From: DASZZX01 sp036260415 | Lineage (GTDB): Bacteria > Actinomycetota > Nitriliruptoria > Nitriliruptorales > JAHWKO01 | Direction of reading: 5' to 3' | Assembly: GCA_036260415.1 (NCBI GenBank) | Contig: DASZZX010000180.1 | Coordinates: forward strand, 1-16,424 | DNA: 16,424 nucleotides | Shown: one piece after another, positions 7,150-14,117 of the stretch | Layout of the letters: each line of letters begins with the position of its first letter | Numbering within the stretch: the stretch's first letter is position 1 | The notes under the pieces: model-generated | What the model saw: only the letters and a program-made list of their open reading frames with translations | What the model was told of the DNA's origin: nothing | Database searches by the model: none | Translations under genes and position numbers: made by a program

Positions 7150-7541
7150 GGATGCGCGTGGCCGGCGTGGTCGGCGCGCTCGGCGGCGCACGCCTCGGCC
7201 TCCTCGACCGACACGTGGCACCAGCAGTCGGCGCTGCATTCGCCGTGCGCCGGGCGGGTGAGGTCGGCGAACGATGCCGCGAACTCCTGGGCGCCTTCGG
7301 CGACACCGCGGGGCGACAGCCGGTAGCCGTCGTCCGCGGGCACCAGGTACCCCTCCTCCACCAGCCGGTCCAGGTAGCCCACCCCGACGCTGGCGTCGAC
7401 GCCCAGGAACCGCTCCATCAGCTCGGCGTCCACGACCTCGCCCAGGCCCTCGCCCCGCAGCCAGTACATCACCTGCAGGATCTCGCTACGCCAGTACAGC
7501 GCGCGCAGCGGCTCGGACTTGGGTGCATGCAGCTGTTCCAC
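7146..7541 (-). CDS. Winged-helix protein with Cys/His-rich metal-binding tail
   Basis: A 131-aa protein with no family I can name. Residues about 10-85 look like a small winged helix (ALYWRSEILQVMYWLRGEG; LMERFLGVDASVGVGYLDRL; EEGYLVPADDGYRLSPRG). The tail holds HGECSADCWCH (His99, Cys102, Cys106, Cys108, His109), Cys118 and a final HAGHAH, a plausible site for Ni, Zn or an Fe-S cluster. GTG at 7541 is preferred because AGGAGG lies 5 nt upstream; an alternative GTG at 7577 would add 12 residues but has only a weak GGGCGGG upstream. It heads the operon with the PadR regulator and CooC-like ATPase and is divergent from the hydrogenase. I infer a metal- or redox-sensing regulator of the module. 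A metallochaperone role is the alternative. Confidence 0.75.
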   Translation of the reverse strand: MEQLHAPKSEPLRALYWRSEILQVMYWLRGEGLGEVVDAELMERFLGVDASVGVGYLDRLVEEGYLVPADDGYRLSPRGVAEGAQEFAASFADLTRPAHGECSADCWCHVSVEEAEACAAERADHAGHAHP

Positions 7542-7588
7542 GACGCCCTCCTGGTCCTGGTCGACGGGCGCGGACACCCCGCCCGCTG

Positions 7589-7594
7589 AGGATA
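7589..7594 (-). promoter_or_regulatory. Possible -10 element for the wHTH-PadR-CooC operon
   Basis: TATCCT on the minus strand fits TANNNT. It would place transcription initiation near 7582, giving a leader of about 40 nt containing the AGGAGG that precedes the GTG at 7541. No convincing -35 was found. Confidence 0.3.
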
Positions 7595-7695
7595 CCTCCG
7601 CGCCGCCACGGCCGTTCGGCGTAGGTCGCCTCGCCCGTCACGGCGATCGGGCCATGACCCCAGGGTGCAGCGGTCCCTACCGTCCGGACTAGGTG

Positions 7696-7701
7696 TATGC
7701 T
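7696..7701 (+). promoter_or_regulatory. Possible hydrogenase promoter with repeated TACCGT
   Basis: TATGCT is the best -10 candidate in the divergent gap. It would give a leader of roughly 65 nt ending in GGAAGG, 8 nt before the hhyS ATG. There is no good -35, which suggests activator dependence or an alternative sigma factor. TACCGT occurs three times around it (7678-7683, 7707-7712, 7723-7728), a possible regulator site. No gene was seen between 7578 and 7774. Confidence 0.35.
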
Positions 7702-7774
7702 ACAGATACCGTTCGCAACAGCTACCGTCGGCGCACTAGGGTGAGACGACGAAGGACGACGGAAGGTCCAACCG

Positions 7775-9163
7775 ATGGCTGGTCTGATTACCGGAACCCC
7801 GGCCGCGCAGCTGATCGAGATGCTCGGACCCGTCAGCCGCTACAACATGGATAACGAGGAGCTGGGCGACTTCGGCAAGCCGTCCCGCACGTTCATGGAG
7901 CACATGCTCGAGCCGACCGCCGAGGCCGGCACCGGCATGCGGATCGGCCCGCTGGAGAAGGTGCACGCCTTCTGGTTCGCGGGCATGAGCTGCGACGGCT
8001 GCACGATCACCGCGACCGGTGCGCACGCCCCGTCGGTCGAGAGCCTGCTGCTGGGCGCCCACCCGGGCATCCCGCGGGTGATCCTGCACCACCCGGTCGT
8101 CAACGTCGAGTCGGGCCCCAACTACTTCTACGCACACGAGCTGGCGCTCAAGGGCGAGCTCGACGCCCCCTACGTGATCATCCTCGAGGGGTCCATCTCC
8201 GATGAGACCCGGGCGGTGGCCTCGGGCGGCTACTGGTCGGGCCAGGGCGAGGAGCCCTGGGGCCCGGGCGGTGAGGACCGTACCGTGAGCACCGACGAGT
8301 GGATGGCGCGCCTGGCGCCCAACGCCGCGGCGTCGATCGCGATCGGCACCTGCGCGACCTGGGGCGGCATTCCCTCCGCCGAGGGCAACCCGACCGGCGC
8401 CATGAGCCTGATGGACTTCCTCGGTCGCGACTACCGCAGCGCCTACGGCGTCCCCGTGGTCAACATCCCCGGCTGCGCGCCGATCGGCGACAACTTCACC
8501 GAGACGGTCGCCGCGGTGCTGTACTTCCTGCAGGGGTACGGGCCGCTGCCGGAGTTCGACTCGCTCGGCCGCCCCGCGTGGCTGTTCGGCGAGACGGTGC
8601 ACCGCCACTGCGTGCGGGGGGCCTACTACGAGGAGGGCACCTACGCCGAGGAGTTCGGCGACCCCGAGTGCCTGGTCGAGATCGGCTGCTGGGGACCGGT
8701 GGTCAACTGCAACATCACCTCCCGCGGCGCGATCAACGGCTACGGCGGCTGCATGAACGCCGGCGGGGCCTGCATCGGCTGCACCATGCCGGGCTTCCCC
8801 GACAAGTTCACGCCGTTCTACAAGAAGCCTCCCGGCACGGTGACCTCGGCCACCCTGTCGCGCATCGTCGGTGGCATCATCCGACCGATGCGGCTGTACA
8901 CCAACGACCACCTCAACCGCGAGACCCGCTGGGACCTGCACCACCACGTCCCCAGCGGGTGGGCGCGCGCCACCTCCGAGCCGCACAAGCTGGCGGACGT
9001 CGGCCACAAGTTCTACGACATGCTGCGCCGCTCCACCGACACCGGCAGGCGCAAGGGCGACGAGTGGGGCAAGGGCGGCTCCGGGACCGTGTGGACCGAG
9101 GAGAAGGCGCCAGCACGCGAGACCGACCTGGACCTGGGGCCGGGTTCACGGCGGCGGCGGTGA
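7775..9163 (+). CDS. hhyS: [NiFe]-hydrogenase small subunit, group 1h-type
   Basis: The 462-aa electron-transfer subunit of an H2-uptake hydrogenase. Proximal cluster ligands are Cys73 and Cys76 (MSCDGC), Cys193 (GTCATWGG) and Cys234 (IPGCAP). The distal cluster is expected at His276, Cys279 (HRHC), Cys299 and Cys305, and the medial cluster at Cys312, Cys333 and Cys336 (CIGCTMPGFPDKF). There is no Tat signal peptide and no C-terminal membrane anchor, unlike group 1a-1d membrane hydrogenases. With the long C-terminal region (about 110 residues after the last cluster ligand), this fits the cytoplasmic actinobacterial high-affinity type (HhyS/HucS). Extra Cys residues of the group 1d O2-tolerant proximal cluster are absent; an Asp (Asp74) sits between the first two Cys, and Asp ligation has been reported for this class. 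ATG at 7775 has GGAAGG 8 nt upstream. hhyL follows after 51 bp. Close types such as 1f, 1i or 1l cannot be fully excluded without alignment. Confidence 0.95.
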   Translation: MAGLITGTPAAQLIEMLGPVSRYNMDNEELGDFGKPSRTFMEHMLEPTAEAGTGMRIGPLEKVHAFWFAGMSCDGCTITATGAHAPSVESLLLGAHPGIPRVILHHPVVNVESGPNYFYAHELALKGELDAPYVIILEGSISDETRAVASGGYWSGQGEEPWGPGGEDRTVSTDEWMARLAPNAAASIAIGTCATWGGIPSAEGNPTGAMSLMDFLGRDYRSAYGVPVVNIPGCAPIGDNFTETVAAVLYFLQGYGPLPEFDSLGRPAWLFGETVHRHCVRGAYYEEGTYAEEFGDPECLVEIGCWGPVVNCNITSRGAINGYGGCMNAGGACIGCTMPGFPDKFTPFYKKPPGTVTSATLSRIVGGIIRPMRLYTNDHLNRETRWDLHHHVPSGWARATSEPHKLADVGHKFYDMLRRSTDTGRRKGDEWGKGGSGTVWTEEKAPARETDLDLGPGSRRRR

Positions 9164-9214
9164 TCGGGGCGAGCCCCCGGGTGACGCAGACGACGTAGGG
9201 AAGGACGAGCGGAC

Positions 9215-11119
9215 ATGTGCTTCAAGAACCTGCCGGTCGATTTCGACGAGAAGGGCAACGCCACCCTCAAGGGCGGCATCCCCGATCCCTACTCGGTCCG
9301 CATCTCGCGCCCCGAGGTCACGATGACCGAGGGCGACCGCGAGGAGCAGATCCGCAGACTGATGGCCCGCAACGGGCACATCAAGGACATCAACATGGAC
9401 CCGGTCACCCGGGTCGCCGGTGCGCTGGCGCTCCACGTGGTCGCCGACCTCGACGAGGGCCGCTACCTGGATGCGCACTCGCAGGCCACCCTGTTCCGCG
9501 GCTACGAGGTGATCCTCATGGGCCGCGACCCGCGCGACGCGATCTTCGTGTCCTCCCGCGCCTGCGGGGTGTGCGGCGGCGTCCACTCGCACGCCTCCGC
9601 CTACGCGATCGAGATGGCGATGGGCCTGACCCCACCGCCACTGGGCACCGTGGTCCGCAACCTCGGCGAGGCCGCCGAGATGGGCTACGACAACCCGCTG
9701 CACCTGTACCTGCTGGCGGGCCCCGACTACTCCGAGTCGATCATCAAGCAGGCCAACCCGGAGCTGTGGCCCAAGGCCGAGAAGTGGAAGTGCCCGGGCC
9801 AGAACACCCACGGGTTCCCGACCATGGCCGACCTGATGGTCGCCCTCAACCCGGTGACGGGCATGCTGTACCGCGAGGGGCTCGACTTCACGCGCCACTC
9901 GCGCGAGCAGTTCGTGCTCCTGCACGGCAAGTACCCGCACCCGCAGACCATCGTGCCGGGCGGCGTGTCGAGCACGTTCACGATGCAGACCCTGAACGAG
10001 TTCCACTCGCGGATGGGTCGCATCTTCGACTACGCGCGGCGCATGATCGCCGTGTGGGACGACATCACCGAGTTCTTCTACGAGGCCGACGAGCGCTACA
10101 AGCAGGTCGGCTACCGGCCCGCCAACCACATCGAACCGGGCTTCTGGGACGACTGCTACGCGTACGACGCCACCTACGAGAACTGCAACTCGTGGGGCGA
10201 GCAGCGCTGGTCCACCCCGGGGGTGGTGGTGGACGGTGAGCTGCAGACCACGCGCCTGACCGACATCAACATCGGCTGGGAGGAGTTCGTCGAGCACGCC
10301 TACTACGACCCCTCCACGACCAACCGCTACTCGAGCGACATGCTCGGCAACCCCATCAGCCCCCACCACCCGTGGAACAAGCGCACGCTGCCGCGCCCGG
10401 GGCCCAAGGACTGGAAGGGCAAGTACACGTGGGCGTGCGCGCCGCGCTGGGACCGCACCGTGGTCGAGACCGGGGCGTACTCGCGGCTGCTCATGACCGC
10501 GATGGCCCAGAAGCACCCGGAGAACGACTTCTACGAGGCCACCGGCCACTCGATGCGGATGGTGATCCCCAAGGCCATGGTGCACGAGACCGAGGTCGAG
10601 TGGGAGGTCCCCGAGGTGTGGAACGCGTTCGAGCGCAACCGCAGCCGCGCGTACCACTACCTGTTCTCGCAGCTGGTCGCGATGAACAGCATCCTGCTCG
10701 CCCACCGGCTGATGAAGGCGGGCGAGAAGAAGGTGGCGGCGGTCAAGTCGTCCGAGCTGGACGACTACATCCCGCGCGACGAGCGCCGCAGCGTCGGCTT
10801 CTGGGGGGCCGGCCGTGGCTGGCTGCTGCACCACCTGGTGATGGACCAGGGCAAGATCGTCAACTACCAGATCACCACCCCCTCGACGATCAACGCCTCC
10901 CCGCGCGACGCCTTCGACCAGCCGGGGCCGTACGAGGAGGCGGTGATGAACACGCCCATCATCGAGGACGCGTCCGACCCGTCGAGGTTCATCGGGATCG
11001 ACATGCTGCGCACGATCCGCAGCTTCGACCCGTGCATGCCGTGTACGACGCACCTGCACACCGCCCACGGGACGGTGACGCGGGAGGTCAACACGTGTGC
11101 CTGCGGGGCGGACGCCTGA
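9215..11119 (+). CDS. hhyL: [NiFe]-hydrogenase large subunit, group 1h-type
   Basis: The 634-aa catalytic subunit binding the NiFe(CN)2CO centre and splitting H2. The L1 motif RACGVCGGVH supplies Cys117 and Cys120, and L2 DPCMPCTTH supplies Cys607 and Cys610. L0 is DPVTRVAGAL at 62-71. The N terminus (MCFKNLPVDFDEKG) and the RACGVCGGVHSH form fit the actinobacterial high-affinity type. After His613 there is a 21-residue tail starting LHTAHGT and ending CACGADA, the expected C-terminal extension removed by a maturation endopeptidase after Ni insertion. GGGAAGG lies about 10 nt before the ATG. The 51-bp gap after hhyS holds a short stem (CGGGG...CCCCG, 9165-9179), and the two genes are surely cotranscribed. 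In known relatives (Huc) electrons pass to menaquinone or the respiratory chain. No Isp-type membrane partner or iron-sulfur subunit is encoded nearby. Confidence 0.96.
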   Translation: MCFKNLPVDFDEKGNATLKGGIPDPYSVRISRPEVTMTEGDREEQIRRLMARNGHIKDINMDPVTRVAGALALHVVADLDEGRYLDAHSQATLFRGYEVILMGRDPRDAIFVSSRACGVCGGVHSHASAYAIEMAMGLTPPPLGTVVRNLGEAAEMGYDNPLHLYLLAGPDYSESIIKQANPELWPKAEKWKCPGQNTHGFPTMADLMVALNPVTGMLYREGLDFTRHSREQFVLLHGKYPHPQTIVPGGVSSTFTMQTLNEFHSRMGRIFDYARRMIAVWDDITEFFYEADERYKQVGYRPANHIEPGFWDDCYAYDATYENCNSWGEQRWSTPGVVVDGELQTTRLTDINIGWEEFVEHAYYDPSTTNRYSSDMLGNPISPHHPWNKRTLPRPGPKDWKGKYTWACAPRWDRTVVETGAYSRLLMTAMAQKHPENDFYEATGHSMRMVIPKAMVHETEVEWEVPEVWNAFERNRSRAYHYLFSQLVAMNSILLAHRLMKAGEKKVAAVKSSELDDYIPRDERRSVGFWGAGRGWLLHHLVMDQGKIVNYQITTPSTINASPRDAFDQPGPYEEAVMNTPIIEDASDPSRFIGIDMLRTIRSFDPCMPCTTHLHTAHGTVTREVNTCACGADA

Positions 11120-11167
11120 GGCGACGGGCCGGCCTGGCCTGGCCTGACGGGCAGACAGCAACAACGG

Positions 11168-11202
11168 CACGGGGGAGCTCCGCGCAGCGGAGTTCCCCCG
11201 TG
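11168..11202 (+). terminator. Strong hairpin after hhyL
   Basis: CACGGGGGAGCTCCGC, loop GCA, GCGGAGTTCCCCCGTG: a 16-bp stem with a single G-U wobble, 48 bp after the hhyL stop and 26 bp before the next start codon. There is no T-tract. It may end the hhySL mRNA or act as a 3' stabilising/partial terminator that lowers expression of the two downstream genes relative to the hydrogenase subunits. Confidence 0.7.
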
Positions 11203-11228
11203 CGTGGGTGACGAGGAGAGGGGCGACC

Positions 11229-11864
11229 GTGGGCGACATGATCCCGCACATTCCGGAGCTCTTCGTGCAGGTGATCCGCGCACCGGCCGGGGACCGTGCC
11301 GCGCTGCAGCAGGCCTGGGACAGCTGGCACGAGACGTACTCGGCCGGCGCGGAGGGGTGGCTGGGGTCGGACGCGGGGATCACCGACGATGGCACCTTCG
11401 TCGCCGCGGTGCAGTTCGTCTCCCGGGAGGCGGCCGACCGCAACGCGCAGCGGCCGGAGCAGGACGGGTGGTGGCGGGACTTCGCCCAGCACCTCCACGG
11501 CGAGCCGACGTTCTACAACTGCGAGCAGGTGGCGGTCTACGGTGAGGATCGTCCCGAAGATGTCGGCTTCGTCCACATCGTGCAGGGCCGCAGCACCGAG
11601 CTGGACCGGGTGGTCACGCAAGCCCCGGAGGTGGAGCACCACCACATCAGCGAGCACCGTCTCCCCGTCCTCGGTGGGGTGGTCGCTGCGCACGGCGACG
11701 GCGGCTTCACCGAGGTGATCTACTTCCCGTCGGAGGAGGCGGCCCGCGAGGGCGAGACGGGTGAGATCGCCCGCCACGGCATCACGCTCGTGGAGCGCAT
11801 GGCGACCCACATGGAGGACGTCCGGCACTTCGAACTGCGCGATCCCTGGCTGCAGCGGCACTGA
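11229..11864 (+). CDS. Tandem ABM-like (dimeric alpha/beta barrel) protein
   Basis: A 211-aa protein of unknown function. It appears to hold two ferredoxin-like domains of the antibiotic-biosynthesis-monooxygenase/stress-response type. The first is about 11-104 (LFVQVIRAPAGDRAALQQAW ... GTFVAAVQFVSREAADRN ... FYNCEQVAVY) and the second about 112-205 (VGFVHIVQGRSTELDRV ... GFTEVIYFPSEEAARE ... VRHFELRDPW). Each shows the pattern strand, helix, strand, strand, helix, strand. His137-139 form an HHH run. GTG at 11229 is chosen for GGAGAGGGG 5 nt upstream; ATG at 11238 and GTG at 11208 are alternatives. It lies between hhyL and a maturation-protease-like gene, 33 bp from the latter, so a role with the hydrogenase is inferred. 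The domain call comes from pattern only and could be wrong in detail. Confidence 0.7.
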   Translation: MGDMIPHIPELFVQVIRAPAGDRAALQQAWDSWHETYSAGAEGWLGSDAGITDDGTFVAAVQFVSREAADRNAQRPEQDGWWRDFAQHLHGEPTFYNCEQVAVYGEDRPEDVGFVHIVQGRSTELDRVVTQAPEVEHHHISEHRLPVLGGVVAAHGDGGFTEVIYFPSEEAAREGETGEIARHGITLVERMATHMEDVRHFELRDPWLQRH

Positions 11865-11897
11865 CCTGCGTCACGGTCCCCGTGGCCGTGCGGTGAC

Positions 11898-12692
11898 GTG
11901 GTGACCGTCCTGGTCGGGGGCGTCGGTCAGCTCTACCAAGGCGACCTCGACCTCGGCCGTCGCGCGGCGGAGCGGCTGCAGGCTGAGGATCTCGGGCGTG
12001 ACGTGCTCGTCGAGGACTTCCACTACGGTGCCGTGGCGGTGGCCCAGCGGCTGGAGGACCTCCGACCGGACGCGCTGGTACTGGTCGGCGCCGAGGCGCG
12101 CGGCCGTCCACCCGGCAGCGTGGAACGTCGGCGCATCCGCGATCTCGACCTCGAGCCGGCTCGGGTCCAGGAGGCCGTCGCGGATGCGGGCACCGGATCG
12201 GTGACGATCGACCTGCTACTCGAGGTGTCGTCGGGCCTCGGGGTGCTGCCTGCGCGCACCGTGGCGATCGAGGTCGAGCCTGCCCGCACGGGGCCCACCC
12301 CCGAGTTGTCCCCCGAGGCGCTGCAGGGGCTTCAACGTGCGCTGGGACTGGTGCGTGCCGAGGTGCAGCGGGCACCCGTGCTGCGGTTGGCGGACGAGGC
12401 GCGCGGGGTGCTCGCCGAGCGGGGTCAGCGGCTGGAGCCGAGCGCAGCGCTGGAGGCGCTGCAGGCGCTGCTGGCGGAGCTGGAGCGGGTCGATGACCAG
12501 GGGCGGTGGGGTCGCACCTTCGCGGAGCGGGACCGCCTACGGCTGCGCATCGGATCGGGGGGAACCGGCGAGGGCATGGACCATCTCGACTGGGGCCTGT
12601 GGTGGGGCCTCATCGAGGAACTCGACCGGCTGCAAGCCACGGAGGCTCCGCCGGTAGAGCCGTCGCCGCCAACGCCCGCGTCGGGAGGGTGA
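11898..12692 (+). CDS. HybD/HyaD-like hydrogenase maturation protease, divergent
   Basis: A 264-aa protein. Residues 1-130 follow the [NiFe]-hydrogenase maturation endopeptidase fold: VTVLVGGVGQLYQGDLDLG (compare GVGNxLxxDxGxG), VLVEDFHYGAVAVAQRLEDL, the strand and loop DALVLVGAEARGRPPGSV, then SSGLGVLPARTVAIEVEP and ELSPEALQGL. HybD-type proteases bind nickel through Glu16, Asp62 and His93 and clip the C terminus of the large subunit. Here candidate ligands are Asp15/Asp17 and Asp40/His42, while no His is evident at the third position. About 100 further residues, helical and ending in a Pro-rich tail (PPVEPSPPTPASGG), exceed the usual length of about 160. The start is uncertain: GTG codons at 11898 and 11901 both lack a clear Shine-Dalgarno. 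Position downstream of hhyL, whose tail needs trimming, supports the role. Confidence 0.7.
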   Translation: MVTVLVGGVGQLYQGDLDLGRRAAERLQAEDLGRDVLVEDFHYGAVAVAQRLEDLRPDALVLVGAEARGRPPGSVERRRIRDLDLEPARVQEAVADAGTGSVTIDLLLEVSSGLGVLPARTVAIEVEPARTGPTPELSPEALQGLQRALGLVRAEVQRAPVLRLADEARGVLAERGQRLEPSAALEALQALLAELERVDDQGRWGRTFAERDRLRLRIGSGGTGEGMDHLDWGLWWGLIEELDRLQATEAPPVEPSPPTPASGG

Positions 12693-12713
12693 TGTCCGTC
12701 CCGACCCCACGTG

Positions 12714-13160
12714 TCAGGAGCCGGGTGTCATCGCGGGAGGTGGGGTCCTCTGCGGCGCCGGGGAGGCCGCCCCTCCGGGCGACGGCGGGACGGTCGGCTG
12801 CTCCCCGGTCGCACCGCCGGTGACGGTCACCCCAATGTCGTCCTGAGCCAGCGCCCGTTCCCCGTCGGGTTCGAACACGGTCACGGTGATCTTGTGGTCA
12901 CCGGGCGCGAGGTCGGTCAACTCGAACGTCTCGCCGTCGACGGTCGGCCCTTCGAAGCCGTCGACGAACACCTTCATGAAGTGGCTGCCGCTGTCAGGAC
13001 GCCCCAGCGGGACGCTGGACGAGACCTCCACGGTCAGCGGGGCGTCGACCGAGGCCCCGTCCTCGGGCGATTCGATCCGGACGTCCGCACCCGCTTCGTT
13101 CTCTCCGCAGGCGGCGGCCAGGATCAGGACGATCGCGGCGATCTGCTGCTGCCAACGCAC
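12714..13160 (-). CDS. Secreted lipoprotein with Ig-like/DUF4399-like domain
   Basis: A 148-aa exported protein. It has a short signal peptide with lipobox LAAAC (Cys18 becoming the lipidated N terminus), then one beta-rich domain of about 90 residues (VRIESPEDGASVDAPLTVEV, SHFMKVFVDGFEG, LTDLAPGDHKITVTVFEPDG). The layout is that of Ig-like or DUF4399 domains. A Pro/Thr/Ser-rich tail (117-148) follows. GTG at 13160 has GGGGAG about 6 nt upstream. It converges with the protease-like gene, with only 21 bp between the stops. It is last in line after the small membrane-protein array but separated by a hairpin and 144 bp, so it may have its own promoter. Function is unknown. Confidence 0.8.
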   Translation of the reverse strand: MRWQQQIAAIVLILAAACGENEAGADVRIESPEDGASVDAPLTVEVSSSVPLGRPDSGSHFMKVFVDGFEGPTVDGETFELTDLAPGDHKITVTVFEPDGERALAQDDIGVTVTGGATGEQPTVPPSPGGAASPAPQRTPPPAMTPGS

Positions 13161-13275
13161 GACCAGCTCCCCTCGTCATCGAGCGGTCCGTCCCCCGTCG
13201 GCGCGTCCGGTTGAACGCACCGGAACTCCTCGGCCGGGTCTCCACAGGACCCACGCATGCTCTCGCTGAACCCGA

Positions 13276-13292
13276 CCGATCGCGGCGATCGG
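13276..13292 (-). terminator. Hairpin after the DUF1059 gene
   Basis: CCGATCG, loop CGG, CGATCGG: a perfect 7-bp stem 12 bp beyond the DUF1059 stop codon on the minus strand. There is no T-tract. The remaining gap to the lipoprotein start (13161-13275) shows no gene. Confidence 0.45.
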
Positions 13293-13304
13293 GCCGGCCA
13301 GTGG

Positions 13305-13481
13305 TCACCGCTGCGTGGCCACCTTGCGGACGAAGTTGCGTAGCGTCTTGGTGACCTGTGGCACCTTGTGCTTCTTGCGGAGGTGCTCGGCCACGCGCTG
13401 TTCCAGCTCCTGCTCGGTGGCTCCCTTGAAGCGACCGCTGCAGGCGGCGCCTGCGTCCGCACAGCGGAACTCGTAGGGCAT
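13305..13481 (-). CDS. Small DUF1059-like protein, possible zinc binder
   Basis: A 58-aa protein starting MPYEFRCADAGAACSGRFKG, with EQELEQRVAEHLRKKH as a central helix and a basic C terminus. The start with two Cys, a 'GATEQELEQRVAEH' helix and a trailing His fits DUF1059. Cys7, Cys14, His33 and His39 (C-x6-C-x18-H-x5-H) are arranged like a zinc-finger site. The ATG has GGGGAAGG 5 nt upstream. It lies 59 bp after the last small membrane protein, with a hairpin between. The function of the family is not known to me. Confidence 0.8.
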   Translation of the reverse strand: MPYEFRCADAGAACSGRFKGATEQELEQRVAEHLRKKHKVPQVTKTLRNFVRKVATQR

Positions 13482-13506
13482 GGTGTCCTTCCCCTCGTCT
13501 CGTGCC

Positions 13507-13534
13507 GACGGTCCCCCGGCCTGTGCGGACCGTC
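13507..13534 (-). terminator. Hairpin ending or attenuating the membrane-protein operon
   Basis: GACGGTCC and GGACCGTC form a perfect 8-bp inverted repeat around a 12-nt loop. It lies just after the stop codon of the last small membrane protein (13541) and before the DUF1059 start, so it could terminate, or partly terminate, the operon transcript. Confidence 0.45.
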
Positions 13535-13540
13535 GACGAT

Positions 13541-13837
13541 CTAGTGGCCGGCCCGGCTGCGGCGGCGCCCACCGGTCGTTGTGCTCTTCTGCTGCTCCTG
13601 GCGCATTTCGACCAGGCGCTCCAGCTGTTCGCGGATCGCTGCGAGGTCGGCGTTGATCTCGTCCACGACCGGTCCCAGAGGCTCCGTCTGGTTCGCGATC
13701 GCGCGCAGCCCGGCGATGATGGTGCCCACGGTGAAGTTGACGTGCCGTAGGTCCAGCGCCACCTTGGTGAGGTAGAGAGCGAGCACGGCGACGGTCGCCG
13801 CGGTGCCGATCAGCGTGACGATGGCAGCAACTGGCAT
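13541..13837 (-). CDS. Small single-pass membrane protein (array member 5)
   Basis: A 98-aa protein of unknown function: one N-terminal transmembrane helix (about 4-24), then a helical soluble part and a basic tail (GGRRRSRAGH). Residues 43-68 (GLRAIANQTEPLGPVVDEIN and on to I68) align without gaps with residues 46-71 of the array member at 14118-14384. They share G-[LV]-R-A-[IV]-x2-Q-T-[DE]-x2-G-P-x-V-x3-N-x2-L-A-x-I, so the two are paralogues. ATG at 13837 has GAGGAGG 9 nt upstream; a longer frame to 14206 would run across the next gene and is rejected. It is 14 bp downstream of array member 4. Confidence 0.85.
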   Translation of the reverse strand: MPVAAIVTLIGTAATVAVLALYLTKVALDLRHVNFTVGTIIAGLRAIANQTEPLGPVVDEINADLAAIREQLERLVEMRQEQQKSTTTGGRRRSRAGH

Positions 13838-13851
13838 GGCGGAATGCCTCC

Positions 13852-14100
13852 TCACATCAGCTGGGCGACGGCCTGCCCGTAACGTTGGACCCCGTTGCGG
13901 ACGTCCTTGACCAGCGAGCGGGTCTCGAGCAGCTGTTCGACGTCGTCGAGGGATGCGATCAGGTTGCCGGCGTGCTCGAGCGCGTCGTCGGCGTACGTGC
14001 GGATCTCCTTGACCACCCGGCGGAGGTTCTCGAGCAGCAGCCAGACCGCCGGGATGACCACGAACAGGAAGACCAGGTTCCCGAGCCACCACCAGATCAT
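13852..14100 (-). CDS. Small single-pass membrane protein (array member 4)
   Basis: An 82-aa protein opening MIWWWLGNLVFLFVVIPAVW (transmembrane helix about 3-23), followed by an amphipathic, charged helical region (NLRRVVKEIRTYADDALEHA, then DDVEQLLETRSLVKDVRNGV). The ATG has a strong GAGGAGGAG upstream. It is 17 bp from member 3 and 14 bp from member 5. Sequence likeness to the other members is weak; the shared feature is the architecture. Function is unknown. Confidence 0.85.
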   Translation of the reverse strand: MIWWWLGNLVFLFVVIPAVWLLLENLRRVVKEIRTYADDALEHAGNLIASLDDVEQLLETRSLVKDVRNGVQRYGQAVAQLM

Positions 14101-14117
14101 GTCTCTCCTCCTCGTGG

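Noticed and set aside
7775..7900. Tat signal peptide on HhyS
   Set aside because: No twin-arginine motif or hydrophobic core is present in the first 60 residues.
9146..11443. Minus-strand open frame of 765 codons opposite hhyL
   Set aside because: Antisense shadow of a clear hydrogenase large subunit; low-complexity, no domain.
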